Below are positions 6,367 to 14,620 of a stretch of DNA of 21,969 nt, piece by piece. The DNA comes from Candidatus Woesearchaeota archaeon (GTDB lineage Archaea; Nanobdellota; Nanobdellia; Woesearchaeales; GW2011-AR15). Position numbers and translations under genes: made by a program. The notes beneath the pieces were generated by a model. That model was not told the origin of the DNA. It did no database searches and worked only from the letters and a program-made list of their open reading frames with translations. Every line of letters starts with the position of its first letter. Positions within the stretch are counted from its first letter, which is position 1. Location of the stretch: the NCBI GenBank assembly GCA_023701075.1, contig JAMPXQ010000005.1, positions 1 through 21,969 of the forward strand. The letters are read 5' to 3'.

Positions 6367-8574
6367 ATGAACGAATATTATTCTTCGATGGACAGGGAAC
6401 TTCACGATTATTCTTCTAATAAGAATTACTCTGCGCATGATTCAGGCGGTGGGGATTCGCATGGTGGCGGACATGATAGCCACAGCACAGGTTCCCATGA
6501 CAGCCATGCATCATCGTCGCATGATTCAGGTCATGGCGGCAGTCTTCATGATGCTCATCAGACAGGCCATCATAGCCATGAGATAAAGGAAGTAGACAGC
6601 AACATGGATATAGGCATTGATGAATGGGGTACGACAACAAATCCGTTCGAGCATCAGACAGAGGCCTTGAAAGCAAGGATATTCCATGGTGCAAGCAGGA
6701 TAGAATTCACTTTCTTTGGAGCAGGAAAAGGACGTAAAGAGCAGTCTACACCAGAGACATTTGGAAAGAGAGAAAGAGAGGACATGAGGGCTCTGGCTGA
6801 GATAAACGAAGTGCAGACAACGACTCACGCGACAGTAGGTATCCAAGGGCTTTCAGGTCTAAACATGCAGCAGGGCATGTTCTCAGATGACCAGAGGAAA
6901 AGGTCGATAGATGAGATAAAAAGAGCAATTCATTTTGCAGCAGAGGCGACGACAGGAGGTGCGATTGTATTCCATACAGGAGAAGCACCAAGGTACATGC
7001 ATGGCAGGCAATGGAACGGAGATAAAGGTGTGGAATTCGAGATGTATCCTGAAGAAAATGAAAGGAAAGTTACATATCTGACAGATCCAAAGACAAAAAG
7101 ATTAGTTGCTCAGGTAAGCGGGGTCGATAGGATTGCAGTCCCAAAATTCAGATTGGATGAAAAGAAAAATGTTATTTATCTAAGAGATGAAAATGGTAAT
7201 GAAGTTGTCGATGAGAATCTTAAACCCTATGATAGGCTGCATGGTGGGAAGCAGCCACTCTATGAGACAGATAAAGATGGAGATATCCAGACAGAGATTA
7301 TGGATTTCAATAGGTTTAAGAAAGAGCGAGAAGAATATTATAAAAAATACCCTGATAAAAAACCAGAAAAAGAATCTATGGAAGAAGCAATCACAAAAGA
7401 TTTCTTCTACCAGCAGAAGTTCGTGGATGTGATGTACAGCCTAAACTTCGGTATCAGGAGCGAGAGGGAATATAATGAGCTTCTTAATCATAGGAATGAT
7501 ATAATCAAATCTTTGAAGTATTACACCGAATTAAAAAAAAGAGTGCCAGAAGATGATTGGTGGAAATTTAAGAAGCAGGCGCAGGCGCATTCAAGAGCAC
7601 AGGGGATGGGTCTTATCCCCCCAGAAGATATGGATCCGGTAGAATATCTCCAAAAGGAGCTAAAAGATAATGAAAGGACGATAGCTTATACAAAAGAACT
7701 GGCTCTTCACGGAAGAAGGACAGCTACAGAGCAGCTTGATGTAGTCAAGAGATCGATGCTTGCAGACAAATTTGCAGTAGATGAATCAGCAAGGTCAATG
7801 GGAGAGATAGGTGTCTATACATGGGAGATGAATGAGAGAGGGAAGAAAAAGCAAGGTGACACTCAATTCAAGCTTAAGAACGACCTTTATCTTGCTCCTG
7901 AAAACCTGTTCCCTGAGATGTATGGAAGCCATCCTGATGAACTTAAGACATTGGTATTGAGAGGAAGGGAAGAGATGGCAAAGCAGCTGCAGTCAAGGTA
8001 TAAGATGGATGCGCACAAGGCCAAAGAATTGTCTGAAAAACACATCAAGGCAACATTTGATATTGCACATGCAAACATATGGAAAAAATATTTCAAGTCT
8101 AATCCTGATGAATCCCTTGAAGGGAGAGATAAGCGTTTCAATGAATGGCTGCTCAAGAAGACAAAGCAGCTTTTCAAGGAAGGGATAATCGGGCACGTCC
8201 ACATCAGCGACAATTTCGGATTTGATGATGAGCATCTCATTGCGGGAGACGGTACAGTGCCGATAAAAGAATTCGTGAAGCAGGCCAAAGAGCAAGGTTT
8301 CAAGGAATTCATAGTGGAATCAGGATCTTTCAATGCGATGACATCCCTTCCTGATACATGGATGCATTTTGATAGCCCGGTATATGGTATCCAGGTGCCG
8401 GGGTTCACCCACGATAAGTGGACAGACCCGGGAGTCGGTTCCATGAATGGGTTTACTAACTTTTATAGGAGTCATTTCGGTAGGACAGAAGGTCCAAGGT
8501 ATCTTGTCGGAGAGACAGCTCCAAGCGAAGAGTTCAAAGGGTCGCCGTTCTATACAGGGATGCCGATGGAATAA
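6367..8574 (+). CDS. Endonuclease IV/xylose isomerase-like TIM-barrel protein with His-rich tail and large insertion
   Basis: A 735-residue protein. Residues 13-71 are rich in His (14), Gly, Ser and Asp, with GGGDSHGGGH at 27-36 as in the 609-aa neighbour. From about 105 an AP-endonuclase-2-type barrel can be followed: THATVGI (H154), VFHTGEAP (H203), YTWEMNERG (E487), FDIAH (D565, H568), GHVHISDN (H612), DDEH (D621, H623) followed by AGDGTVPIKEF, and FIVESG (E651). In order and spacing (DxxH, DxH) these correspond to the nine ligands of the trinuclear zinc site of E. coli Nfo. Residues about 215-475 are an insertion rich in Lys and Glu between the third and fourth barrel strands. Nfo itself is about 285 residues. 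Either a DNA-repair-like hydrolase or a sugar isomerase-like enzyme is possible; the substrate cannot be read from sequence. It starts at P2 and is probably co-transcribed with the next gene. Confidence 0.85.
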   Translation: MNEYYSSMDRELHDYSSNKNYSAHDSGGGDSHGGGHDSHSTGSHDSHASSSHDSGHGGSLHDAHQTGHHSHEIKEVDSNMDIGIDEWGTTTNPFEHQTEALKARIFHGASRIEFTFFGAGKGRKEQSTPETFGKREREDMRALAEINEVQTTTHATVGIQGLSGLNMQQGMFSDDQRKRSIDEIKRAIHFAAEATTGGAIVFHTGEAPRYMHGRQWNGDKGVEFEMYPEENERKVTYLTDPKTKRLVAQVSGVDRIAVPKFRLDEKKNVIYLRDENGNEVVDENLKPYDRLHGGKQPLYETDKDGDIQTEIMDFNRFKKEREEYYKKYPDKKPEKESMEEAITKDFFYQQKFVDVMYSLNFGIRSEREYNELLNHRNDIIKSLKYYTELKKRVPEDDWWKFKKQAQAHSRAQGMGLIPPEDMDPVEYLQKELKDNERTIAYTKELALHGRRTATEQLDVVKRSMLADKFAVDESARSMGEIGVYTWEMNERGKKKQGDTQFKLKNDLYLAPENLFPEMYGSHPDELKTLVLRGREEMAKQLQSRYKMDAHKAKELSEKHIKATFDIAHANIWKKYFKSNPDESLEGRDKRFNEWLLKKTKQLFKEGIIGHVHISDNFGFDDEHLIAGDGTVPIKEFVKQAKEQGFKEFIVESGSFNAMTSLPDTWMHFDSPVYGIQVPGFTHDKWTDPGVGSMNGFTNFYRSHFGRTEGPRYLVGETAPSEEFKGSPFYTGMPME

Positions 8575-8610
8575 TAAGATTAATAAAGTAAAAAAATACA
8601 GGTTAAGAAA

Positions 8611-9420
8611 ATGGAAGCAGAAATAAAGCATAAAGAGCATGAATCAAAGAACAAGAGCCAGTATCCTGATGATGATCTAGATAATGCATACAAGTTTTCT
8701 GCAGAGCTGACAAAAGAAGTAGGTGAATATATCAAAGGAGTCATATTGTTCGGCAGCAGGGCAAGAAAATCCCAGCCGGCACATGATATAGACATTTTGG
8801 TGATAATAGATGACATATCTATCTATCTTACAAAAGAATTCGTGCAGGCTTATAGGATAGTCGTGCAGAATCTTGTAGGGAAGATAAATAAGAGGCTGCA
8901 CGTGACGACATTCAAATACACTTCTTTTTGGGAGTTTGTCAGGAATGGGGATCCTATAGCCATCAATATCTTGAGGGACGGTGTCCCGATTGTGGATAGG
9001 GAGTTCTTTAGGCCGCTCCAGCTGCTTCTCTATCAAGGGAGGATAAGGCCGTCTTCTGAATCAGTATGGACCTATTATGCAAAGAGCGCAAAGACATTGC
9101 AGCAATCCAAATTCAATATGATAAGTGCAGTCATGGACCTTTACTGGGCTGTGATTGATTCAAGCCACGCAGCGCTTATGAAGCTCAATGAGATACCGCC
9201 GACACCATCACATGTATCAGCATTGATAACAGAAAAGATGGTCAAGCCGGGGCTGATAGAGAAAAAGTACGAAAATACAGCCAAAAAGTTCTACGACTTG
9301 AGCAAGAAGATAGAATATAGAGAGATACAGGATATCAAAGGAAGTGATTATGACAAGCTCTATAAGGAAGCTGAAGAGTATGTAGGCAGGATGCGCAGGT
9401 TCATTGAAGATTTTAAATAG
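8611..9420 (+). CDS. Nucleotidyltransferase (MNT-type) with HEPN-like helical C-terminus
   Basis: A 269-residue protein. VILFGSRARKSQPAHDIDILVII (about 44-66) is the nucleotidyltransferase signature: Gly48-Ser49 and the metal-binding Asp59/Asp61. The third acidic residue may lie near residues 95-105, but I cannot place it with confidence. The C-terminal half (about 150-269) is helical (AKSAKTLQQSKFNMISAVMDLYWAVIDSSHAAL), like the HEPN domains that often pair with or fuse to such nucleotidyltransferases. I see no R-X4-6-H motif, so it is probably not an active HEPN RNase. It lies 36 bp after the TIM-barrel gene on the same strand with no terminator between, so it probably shares P2. MNT-HEPN proteins often act in toxin-antitoxin pairs or in nucleotide modification of proteins; which applies here is open. 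Confidence 0.85.
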   Translation: MEAEIKHKEHESKNKSQYPDDDLDNAYKFSAELTKEVGEYIKGVILFGSRARKSQPAHDIDILVIIDDISIYLTKEFVQAYRIVVQNLVGKINKRLHVTTFKYTSFWEFVRNGDPIAINILRDGVPIVDREFFRPLQLLLYQGRIRPSSESVWTYYAKSAKTLQQSKFNMISAVMDLYWAVIDSSHAALMKLNEIPPTPSHVSALITEKMVKPGLIEKKYENTAKKFYDLSKKIEYREIQDIKGSDYDKLYKEAEEYVGRMRRFIEDFK

Positions 9421-9467
9421 TTATTTCTATATCGCCATGAGCATAGGTAATATGTTCTAGAGGAATG

Positions 9468-9477
9468 TTTTAATATA
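9468..9477 (+). promoter_or_regulatory. TATA box of the methyltransferase gene
   Basis: TTTAATATAA is centred about 26 nt before the ATG at 9498, which supports this ATG as a leaderless start over the nearby out-of-frame ATGs at 9482 and 9485. Confidence 0.55.
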
Positions 9478-9497
9478 AGCTATGATGACGAAGGCTG

Positions 9498-10319
9498 ATG
9501 AGTGCTATTAGCTGGACAAAACAATCAACTTATATGAGTTTGTATGGTGCAGTGATGTATCAGTCTCATGTCAATAGGATATGGTATAATGTATGCAGGC
9601 ATGCAGTAGATATGCTTAATGTTAATTCATCAGATATAGTTGCAGATATAGGTGCAGGGACAGGGGCAGCAACAAGATATCTCTTAAATAATAATCCAAA
9701 AAAGGTCTATGCAATTGACAGGTCAATCCATATGCTATCGCTATTGGCTATTGATCTAGGGTCACATGATAATCTAATTATTGCTAATTCTAATGAAGAA
9801 GAGATGGCAGATATCCTTAGGCCTGCAGAAGTGACTAAATCCATATCAGTAGGAGTATATTCGACTGTTCCTGATAAGTTCAAATTTTTAAGGAATATAT
9901 ATTCTCAGCTAGTGAATTCAAGCTTCTTATTTACACTAGAAGATCTTTCAGAAGGGAGAGTTGGCGATATGACAATGCAGGAATGGCATATGCAAAAAGA
10001 TAGGGTATTTTCAAAATATTTTGGGTCAGTTGAAACTTTCAATTATCTTGCAGCACCAAAAAAACAGAAGAGTAGGGTTTCAAGGACAATAGAAGAAGCG
10101 GGAGGGACTTTGCTGGATTTAGTTGAGCATAAGATGCAGGGAAAAATGAAGACTGAAATTAAATCAGAGTTAAGTTTCTTTTCAAAAGTATTTAACGAAT
10201 CAGACGAATTAAAAAGACTGACTGATTTTAACGCAGAACTTTTAGAGAGATATGGGGAGTATCCAGTCTTTTATGGATACGCCTTGATGTTCTTAACAAA
10301 ACCAATTACTTCTTTCTGA
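9498..10319 (+). CDS. Class I SAM-dependent methyltransferase, substrate unknown
   Basis: A 273-residue Rossmann-fold methyltransferase. Motif I VADIGAGTGAATRYL is at 48-62, the acidic residue ending strand beta2 is Asp74 (VYAIDRS), and a post-I region covers NLIIANSNEEE near 92-102. The N-terminal segment (SWTKQSTYMSLYGAVMYQSHVNRIWYN) is aromatic and may form a lid over the substrate pocket. The C-terminal third lacks a family-specific motif that I recognise, so small molecule, lipid or RNA are all possible substrates. Its 3' end overlaps the convergent membrane-protein gene by 14 bp. It is more A+T-rich than the translation genes and may be an accessory gene. Confidence 0.85.
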   Translation: MSAISWTKQSTYMSLYGAVMYQSHVNRIWYNVCRHAVDMLNVNSSDIVADIGAGTGAATRYLLNNNPKKVYAIDRSIHMLSLLAIDLGSHDNLIIANSNEEEMADILRPAEVTKSISVGVYSTVPDKFKFLRNIYSQLVNSSFLFTLEDLSEGRVGDMTMQEWHMQKDRVFSKYFGSVETFNYLAAPKKQKSRVSRTIEEAGGTLLDLVEHKMQGKMKTEIKSELSFFSKVFNESDELKRLTDFNAELLERYGEYPVFYGYALMFLTKPITSF

Positions 10320-10866
10320 TAGATTTCACGTTCAGTATTTTCTTGTATGCGATGAATATCACAAGTCCAAGCTCTAATGTGAGCACAAGAATCCTTGTAT
10401 ATTTATTCAGCACATCAAAGTTCTGCACAGTCCCTATGAACAGGAGCACAATGCCTGAGAACATGAACCCGGAGCCAAGGAACTCAATCTTGTAGTAGAC
10501 ACCAAAGAAGATTGCGATTATCCCTATAGCAGCCAATATCAAGAACATGTTATTGGTGTATTTTTTTGTCGCATCCTCAAATCTTATATTGCAGTCGCTG
10601 CATGTGTCAAAGACACGGCATCCATTTTCATCATAAGTATATGTAGGCATTCCTTTATCTGCATAGCAGTTATTCTCTTCTACCATGAAATTCTCAGTGC
10701 AGTTGAAGATGGATGGATCTGGATACTTCATAGGCCTGTCATAATAACTGTCATTGCAGTAATTTTCCATCTTTGGCCTTTCATAGAACGCCTCGATTGT
10801 GACCATCACAAGCGTTGTAAAAATCACGACAATGGCGAGTGTTATTGCAGCTTCTTTTAGTGTCAT
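10306..10866 (-). CDS. Small membrane protein with Cys-rich extracytoplasmic loop
   Basis: A 186-residue protein with about four membrane segments: residues 7-25, 105-125, 132-148 and 157-174. Between the first two lies a soluble loop of about 75 residues with six Cys (37, 56, 67, 83, 89, 92) and many Tyr and Asn, probably outside the cell and disulfide-bonded. The basic C-terminus KKILNVKSIRKK fits a cytoplasmic end. The frame is open further upstream to 11145, but that part lies antisense to rtcA. The ATG at 10866 is about 26 nt from a TATA box and begins just before the first membrane helix, so I start there. No family recognised. Confidence 0.8.
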   Translation of the reverse strand: MTLKEAAITLAIVVIFTTLVMVTIEAFYERPKMENYCNDSYYDRPMKYPDPSIFNCTENFMVEENNCYADKGMPTYTYDENGCRVFDTCSDCNIRFEDATKKYTNNMFLILAAIGIIAIFFGVYYKIEFLGSGFMFSGIVLLFIGTVQNFDVLNKYTRILVLTLELGLVIFIAYKKILNVKSIRKK

Positions 10867-10887
10867 GGTTATATAATTAGTAGATTG

Positions 10888-10895
10888 ATTTAAAT
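10888..10895. promoter_or_regulatory. Palindromic TATA box shared by two divergent leaderless genes
   Basis: ATTTAAAT reads the same on both strands. Its centre (10891.5) lies 25.5 nt from the ATG at 10866 (minus) and 27.5 nt from the ATG at 10919 (plus), both at the usual archaeal TATA-to-start distance. One box may therefore serve both genes. A second TATA-like TATATAAT at 10870-10877 is less well placed. Confidence 0.6.
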
Positions 10896-10918
10896 AATTT
10901 ATCTCTTTAGTGCCATAT

Positions 10919-11980
10919 ATGCTGGAATTAGATGGTTCATACGGTGAAGGAGGTGGCCAGATGCTTCGGACAGCTCTTGCCCTCAGTGCATTGACAGGGA
11001 CTTCTTTTAAGATAAATAATATAAGGAAAGGCCGTGAGAATCCAGGCATAAGTAGCCAGCACCAGGCATGCATAATGGCAGTGAAGCAGATATGCAGTGC
11101 AGAGGTCACAGGAGATGAATTAGGCAGTGGGTGCATGACATTCATCCCAGGAAAGCTGAAATTCGATAATCTGGATATAGATATAGGGACAGCAGGGTCG
11201 ATTACATTGCTGCTCCAAAGCTTGCTCCCGATAATGATATTCTCAAAAAAGAAGGTGAAGCTGCAAATACATGGAGGGACAGATGTGAGAGGCGGAATGC
11301 CTATAGATTATTTCAGCCATGTCTTCCTCCCTCATCTATGGAAATATGCAGATTTTGAACCAATAGTAGATAAGAGGGGCTATTATCCTAAAGGTGGCGG
11401 AAAGCTTACCCTTAAGATAAAGCCGCATTATGCTATGGGAGAAAGCATACTTGATCACATGGCGATGCTAAGAAAAGAAAACAAGCCAATATCCCTTCAT
11501 GAGCAAGGCCAGCTCATGATGATAAAAGGCATAAGCCATGCATCAAAAGATCTCATGGTGCAGAATGTCGCAGAAAGGACTGCGCAGGCAGCACAGGCAT
11601 ATCTTGGCAGGGCAGCTATAGATTCTGAATATGTAGATTCTCTCTCTACAGGCAGTGGCATCACTCTTTGGGCCATGTTCACAAGAGACGATGAGCTGGA
11701 TTTCAAGAACCCAATCATAATAGGGTCTGATTCATTAGGTGAGAGAGGTAAGAAATCAGAAGCAGTAGGTGAAGAGGCAGCAAGGAGGTTGAACGAAGCT
11801 ATAGGGACAAAGAAACCAATGGATGATCATCTGGTGGATCAACTGCTGCCTTATCTTGCGTTATTCGGGGGATCAATAGATGCTCCAGGGCTGACGCCGC
11901 ATTGCATGGCAAATATCTATGTCATAGAACAATTTCTTGGAGTGAAATTCAGGATAGATGGGAGTATTATCTCCGTATGA
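10919..11980 (+). CDS. rtcA: RNA 3'-terminal phosphate cyclase
   Basis: A 353-residue enzyme that uses ATP to turn an RNA 3'-phosphate into a 2',3'-cyclic phosphate through an enzyme-AMP intermediate. The N-terminus MLELDGSYGEGGGQMLRTAL and the following RKGRENPGISSQHQACI are the family signature. GTAGSITLLLQSLLP and GGTDVRGGMPIDYF mark the second repeat of the fold, and TPHCMANIYVIEQFLG near the C-terminus carries the expected AMP-accepting His (H328). An in-frame GTG at 10910 exists, but the ATG at 10919 gives the normal family start and fits the TATA distance. Length is typical. Its 3' end converges on the HAD gene with 21 bp between. Confidence 0.96.
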   Translation: MLELDGSYGEGGGQMLRTALALSALTGTSFKINNIRKGRENPGISSQHQACIMAVKQICSAEVTGDELGSGCMTFIPGKLKFDNLDIDIGTAGSITLLLQSLLPIMIFSKKKVKLQIHGGTDVRGGMPIDYFSHVFLPHLWKYADFEPIVDKRGYYPKGGGKLTLKIKPHYAMGESILDHMAMLRKENKPISLHEQGQLMMIKGISHASKDLMVQNVAERTAQAAQAYLGRAAIDSEYVDSLSTGSGITLWAMFTRDDELDFKNPIIIGSDSLGERGKKSEAVGEEAARRLNEAIGTKKPMDDHLVDQLLPYLALFGGSIDAPGLTPHCMANIYVIEQFLGVKFRIDGSIISV

Positions 11981-12001
11981 GCTATTGTGGTGATGATTCG
12001 G

Positions 12002-12595
12002 CTAGAATTCCAGTTTCAGGAGTTCAGCAGGCTTATCGATTATATACTCCGGATCATGTTTCATGAGTAATTCTTTAGAATTGTACCCCCATGTGACTGC
12101 AACGCATCTCATGCCGGCTTTTCTTGCGGATTCAATATCTCTTGTCTCATCGCCGATATAGATCCCATGAAGGATATTGAAATCTTTCTTTGCTTTCTCT
12201 ATTGCCTTATATTTTGAAAGGAGGATTGTGCTATGCACAAAATCAAACATCTCTAGTTTATTCTTCTTCAGAAACTTTTCAGCGTTGTCTTTAGAATTGG
12301 CGGTTATTATGCAAAGCCTATATTTTGAAGAGAGAGTCTTGAGCACTTCTGGCATCCCTTTGAAAGGCTTAAGATTCTCTTTTTTTAATTCAACAACAAC
12401 CTCTTTGATGATTGATGGAACATTCACTGCAGGAATCTTCAATTCCTTCAATATATCGTTGATCTCTCTATTCCTGACTTCCTCTTTTGAGATATTTCTG
12501 GCATCATATTTTTTAAGTATCTTATTGACTATCCTAAGATTTATGTCAAAGCTATCAGCTATGGTGCCGTCAAAATCAAAGATTAGATGAATCAT
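12002..12595 (-). CDS. HAD-superfamily hydrolase, phosphoglycolate phosphatase-like
   Basis: A 197-residue HAD phosphatase. Motif I is FDFDGT (nucleophile Asp7, acid Asp9), motif II Thr98 in IITANS, motif III probably Lys128 or Lys130, and motif IV GDETRD (Asp149, Asp153). Residues about 15-75 form the small helical cap typical of the PGP/beta-phosphoglucomutase subclass. The substrate is probably a small phosphate ester such as phosphoglycolate, but this cannot be fixed from sequence. The ATG overlaps the stop of the upstream coiled-coil gene by one base (TGATG), which implies coupled translation. Confidence 0.92.
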   Translation of the reverse strand: MIHLIFDFDGTIADSFDINLRIVNKILKKYDARNISKEEVRNREINDILKELKIPAVNVPSIIKEVVVELKKENLKPFKGMPEVLKTLSSKYRLCIITANSKDNAEKFLKKNKLEMFDFVHSTILLSKYKAIEKAKKDFNILHGIYIGDETRDIESARKAGMRCVAVTWGYNSKELLMKHDPEYIIDKPAELLKLEF

Positions 12596-14544
12596 CAGTT
12601 TCTGCCGATGTCAGCCAGGTTTATCTCATCATAGATCTGCCTGATCTGATTATGCACGTTCTGTTTTTCGCTCTGGTTTGAGAACGACATGCCATAATAC
12701 CTGTCTCTTAGCTGGTTATAATAGACCTTTGCTTCGCTGACCTTATTGGCCCTTAGTAGCTCCCTGCATTGGTCTACAAGCTGGTAAACAGGTTTCTTGG
12801 AATCCTCAAGCCCGACCTTCATATTCTGAACAAGGCTAACATCATGGTAATTTATCCCATTTATGCCCTTTAGCTGGTCATGAAGATACTGTTCAAACTC
12901 ATCATCGATGAGCTTGCCTTTCTCCTCTTCAACGACATTCTTGGCAAATTCGACAGCGACACCCTGCTTATCGACGTTCCTCTGTTTTTTGTATACCCTA
13001 TCTTCCTGTGCTTCAATCTCTTTCTCTTTCCTTTCAAGAGTCTTCCTTTTTTCTTCCAGCTGCTTCAATACATTCTTCTCATGGTTCTCAAGGATATCCA
13101 GTTTCTTCAGGTATTCAGCCTCTCGTTTCACAAGCTCTTCTTCCTTTTCTTTTAGGAGTGTATCTTGCTTGTCAAGCTGTTCCATTATCTTTGCTAACTT
13201 CTTCTCTTTTGTCTCAGTTGTTATTCCCTTGTCTTCAAGCAAGTTGATCTTTTTCTTGATGTCATTCTCTTTATGTATGAGGACCTTTTCCCTTTCAATG
13301 AGGTCTCTCTCCTTTATGCTGACTTCAGATTGCTGGGCAGCCAGTTTCTGTGCTTTTTGGAAATATTCTTTTTCAAGATTTATGAGGTATTGGGTCCTTT
13401 CCCTTACATCATGGTCCAGCCTTCGTTTAAGGTTATCAATGTAATCCATATCCCTCTTATAAGAATCCTCATGGCCGGACAGCTTGCTCTCTTTTTCTGC
13501 AAGCTTTGTCTGCATCTGCGTCAGCTCATTCCTCTTCTTTTCAAGTTTTACCAGCACTTCTACTACTTCCTTATGGCCGTCAAGTTCGATTAGCTTATCA
13601 TCATCAAGGTCAGAGTTCTGGAGTTTCACAATAGCTTTTTTCTCTTCTTCAAGCTGTTTTATGACATCAGATATGCTCTCAGTCTTCTTCTGTGACTTCA
13701 CTCTCTCTTTGAGCGCAGTTATTTTCTTTGCATATGTGACAATCTTTTTGGCATGCAAAAGAGGTATCTTTGTTTTCTTAGACAAGGATTTATGGTCTTG
13801 CTTTGCAAGATGTTCAGCAGTCTTTATGCCAGCTTTCTTTAGGATCTTTGCTCTTTTCTCGCCGACACCTTCTACTTCGGTCAAGGGAGTATTTTTGATA
13901 TAACTTTCCCCTTCCAAAAGCCATGCAGGCTCAGAAGGTTTTGGTTCAATCAATTCATCTTTTGGAACTTCAAAAACAGGCGGTGCAATAGGTGCAGCAG
14001 GCATCTCTATGTGTTCAGGTGCTGCAATCTTCTCATCCTTATTGAACGATGGAGGGATAGGGATGCTATCTAACACCAAGGGTTTTGGTGATTCAACTTT
14101 TATTTCTGTTTTATTTGTCTCTTTAGCACTATCCTTTTTTATCTCGCTGTCAATCTTGGGCGGAAGAGGTATCTCTTCAAGCTTGTTTGATTGAGGAGGG
14201 ACAGGCAAAGCGCCATCTTTGTTATCTGCTTTTTTATCAACGTCTGCAATCTTTGGGAACTCTTTTAGTTCAGGCATCGCAGGCGGTGAATTGAGCATAT
14301 GTTCATTCTTGAACTCTTTCTTGTCTTTCTTGAACAGGCTAAATAGGCTCCTCTTTTTTTCTTGGATTGCTTCAGTCGGCATTGCAGGCGGTTCAGGTAT
14401 TTCCGCAAGCTTAGGCGGCTCAGGTATCTTAACTTCTTTTTCGTGTGTTTCAGGAACCTTTATAGAATCGAGCCTTGGCGGCTCAGGTATGTCATCATGA
14501 TTGAACTTCGGAGGCTCCGGTATATCTGTTTTAGGCTTGTTCAT
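12595..14544 (-). CDS. Proline-rich, helix-hairpin-helix, coiled-coil protein
   Basis: A 649-residue protein of three parts. Residues ~1-215 are disordered and Pro-rich with IPEPP repeated four times (near 8, 19, 40 and 49) and degenerate copies later. Residues ~220-280 carry a helix-hairpin-helix-like unit (LTEVEGVGEKRAKILKKAGI), a fold that binds DNA or mediates protein contacts. Residues ~285-555 are a long Lys/Glu coiled coil. The C-terminal ~90 residues are helical (LLRANKVSEAKVYYNQLRDR). An ATG at 14559 adds five residues, but it lies inside GGAGGGG, a Shine-Dalgarno site eight bases before the ATG at 14544, so I prefer 14544. A scaffold linking nucleic acid or a partner to another structure is inference. 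It is coupled to the HAD gene. Confidence 0.85.
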   Translation of the reverse strand: MNKPKTDIPEPPKFNHDDIPEPPRLDSIKVPETHEKEVKIPEPPKLAEIPEPPAMPTEAIQEKKRSLFSLFKKDKKEFKNEHMLNSPPAMPELKEFPKIADVDKKADNKDGALPVPPQSNKLEEIPLPPKIDSEIKKDSAKETNKTEIKVESPKPLVLDSIPIPPSFNKDEKIAAPEHIEMPAAPIAPPVFEVPKDELIEPKPSEPAWLLEGESYIKNTPLTEVEGVGEKRAKILKKAGIKTAEHLAKQDHKSLSKKTKIPLLHAKKIVTYAKKITALKERVKSQKKTESISDVIKQLEEEKKAIVKLQNSDLDDDKLIELDGHKEVVEVLVKLEKKRNELTQMQTKLAEKESKLSGHEDSYKRDMDYIDNLKRRLDHDVRERTQYLINLEKEYFQKAQKLAAQQSEVSIKERDLIEREKVLIHKENDIKKKINLLEDKGITTETKEKKLAKIMEQLDKQDTLLKEKEEELVKREAEYLKKLDILENHEKNVLKQLEEKRKTLERKEKEIEAQEDRVYKKQRNVDKQGVAVEFAKNVVEEEKGKLIDDEFEQYLHDQLKGINGINYHDVSLVQNMKVGLEDSKKPVYQLVDQCRELLRANKVSEAKVYYNQLRDRYYGMSFSNQSEKQNVHNQIRQIYDEINLADIGRN

Positions 14545-14585
14545 CAATTTCCCCTCCATTTTAACTATTAACTGAACTAATCTCC

Positions 14586-14593
14586 TTTATATA
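14586..14593 (-). promoter_or_regulatory. TATA box of the coiled-coil/HAD operon
   Basis: TATATAAA on the minus strand predicts transcription from about 14563. That leaves roughly 20 nt before the ATG at 14544, enough to include the GGAGG Shine-Dalgarno site at 14553-14557. Confidence 0.6.
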
Positions 14594-14603
14594 CTTTACC
14601 AAA

Positions 14604-14618
14604 TAAAAAGAAAAAAAA
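14604..14618 (-). terminator. T-tract terminator of proS
   Basis: Just after the proS stop the minus strand reads TTTTTTTTCTTTTTA without a strong hairpin, the usual form of an archaeal intrinsic terminator. It lies immediately upstream of the next gene's TATA box. Confidence 0.6.
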
Positions 14619-14620
14619 GC

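Noticed and set aside
10867..11145. 93-codon N-terminal extension of the membrane-protein frame
   Set aside because: It lies antisense to rtcA; the ATG at 10866 has a correctly placed TATA box and begins just before the first membrane helix.
12880..14571. Several Ser/Phe/Leu-rich plus-strand frames opposite the coiled-coil gene
   Set aside because: They mirror the Lys/Glu-rich coiled coil on the other strand and show no start signals or family motifs.
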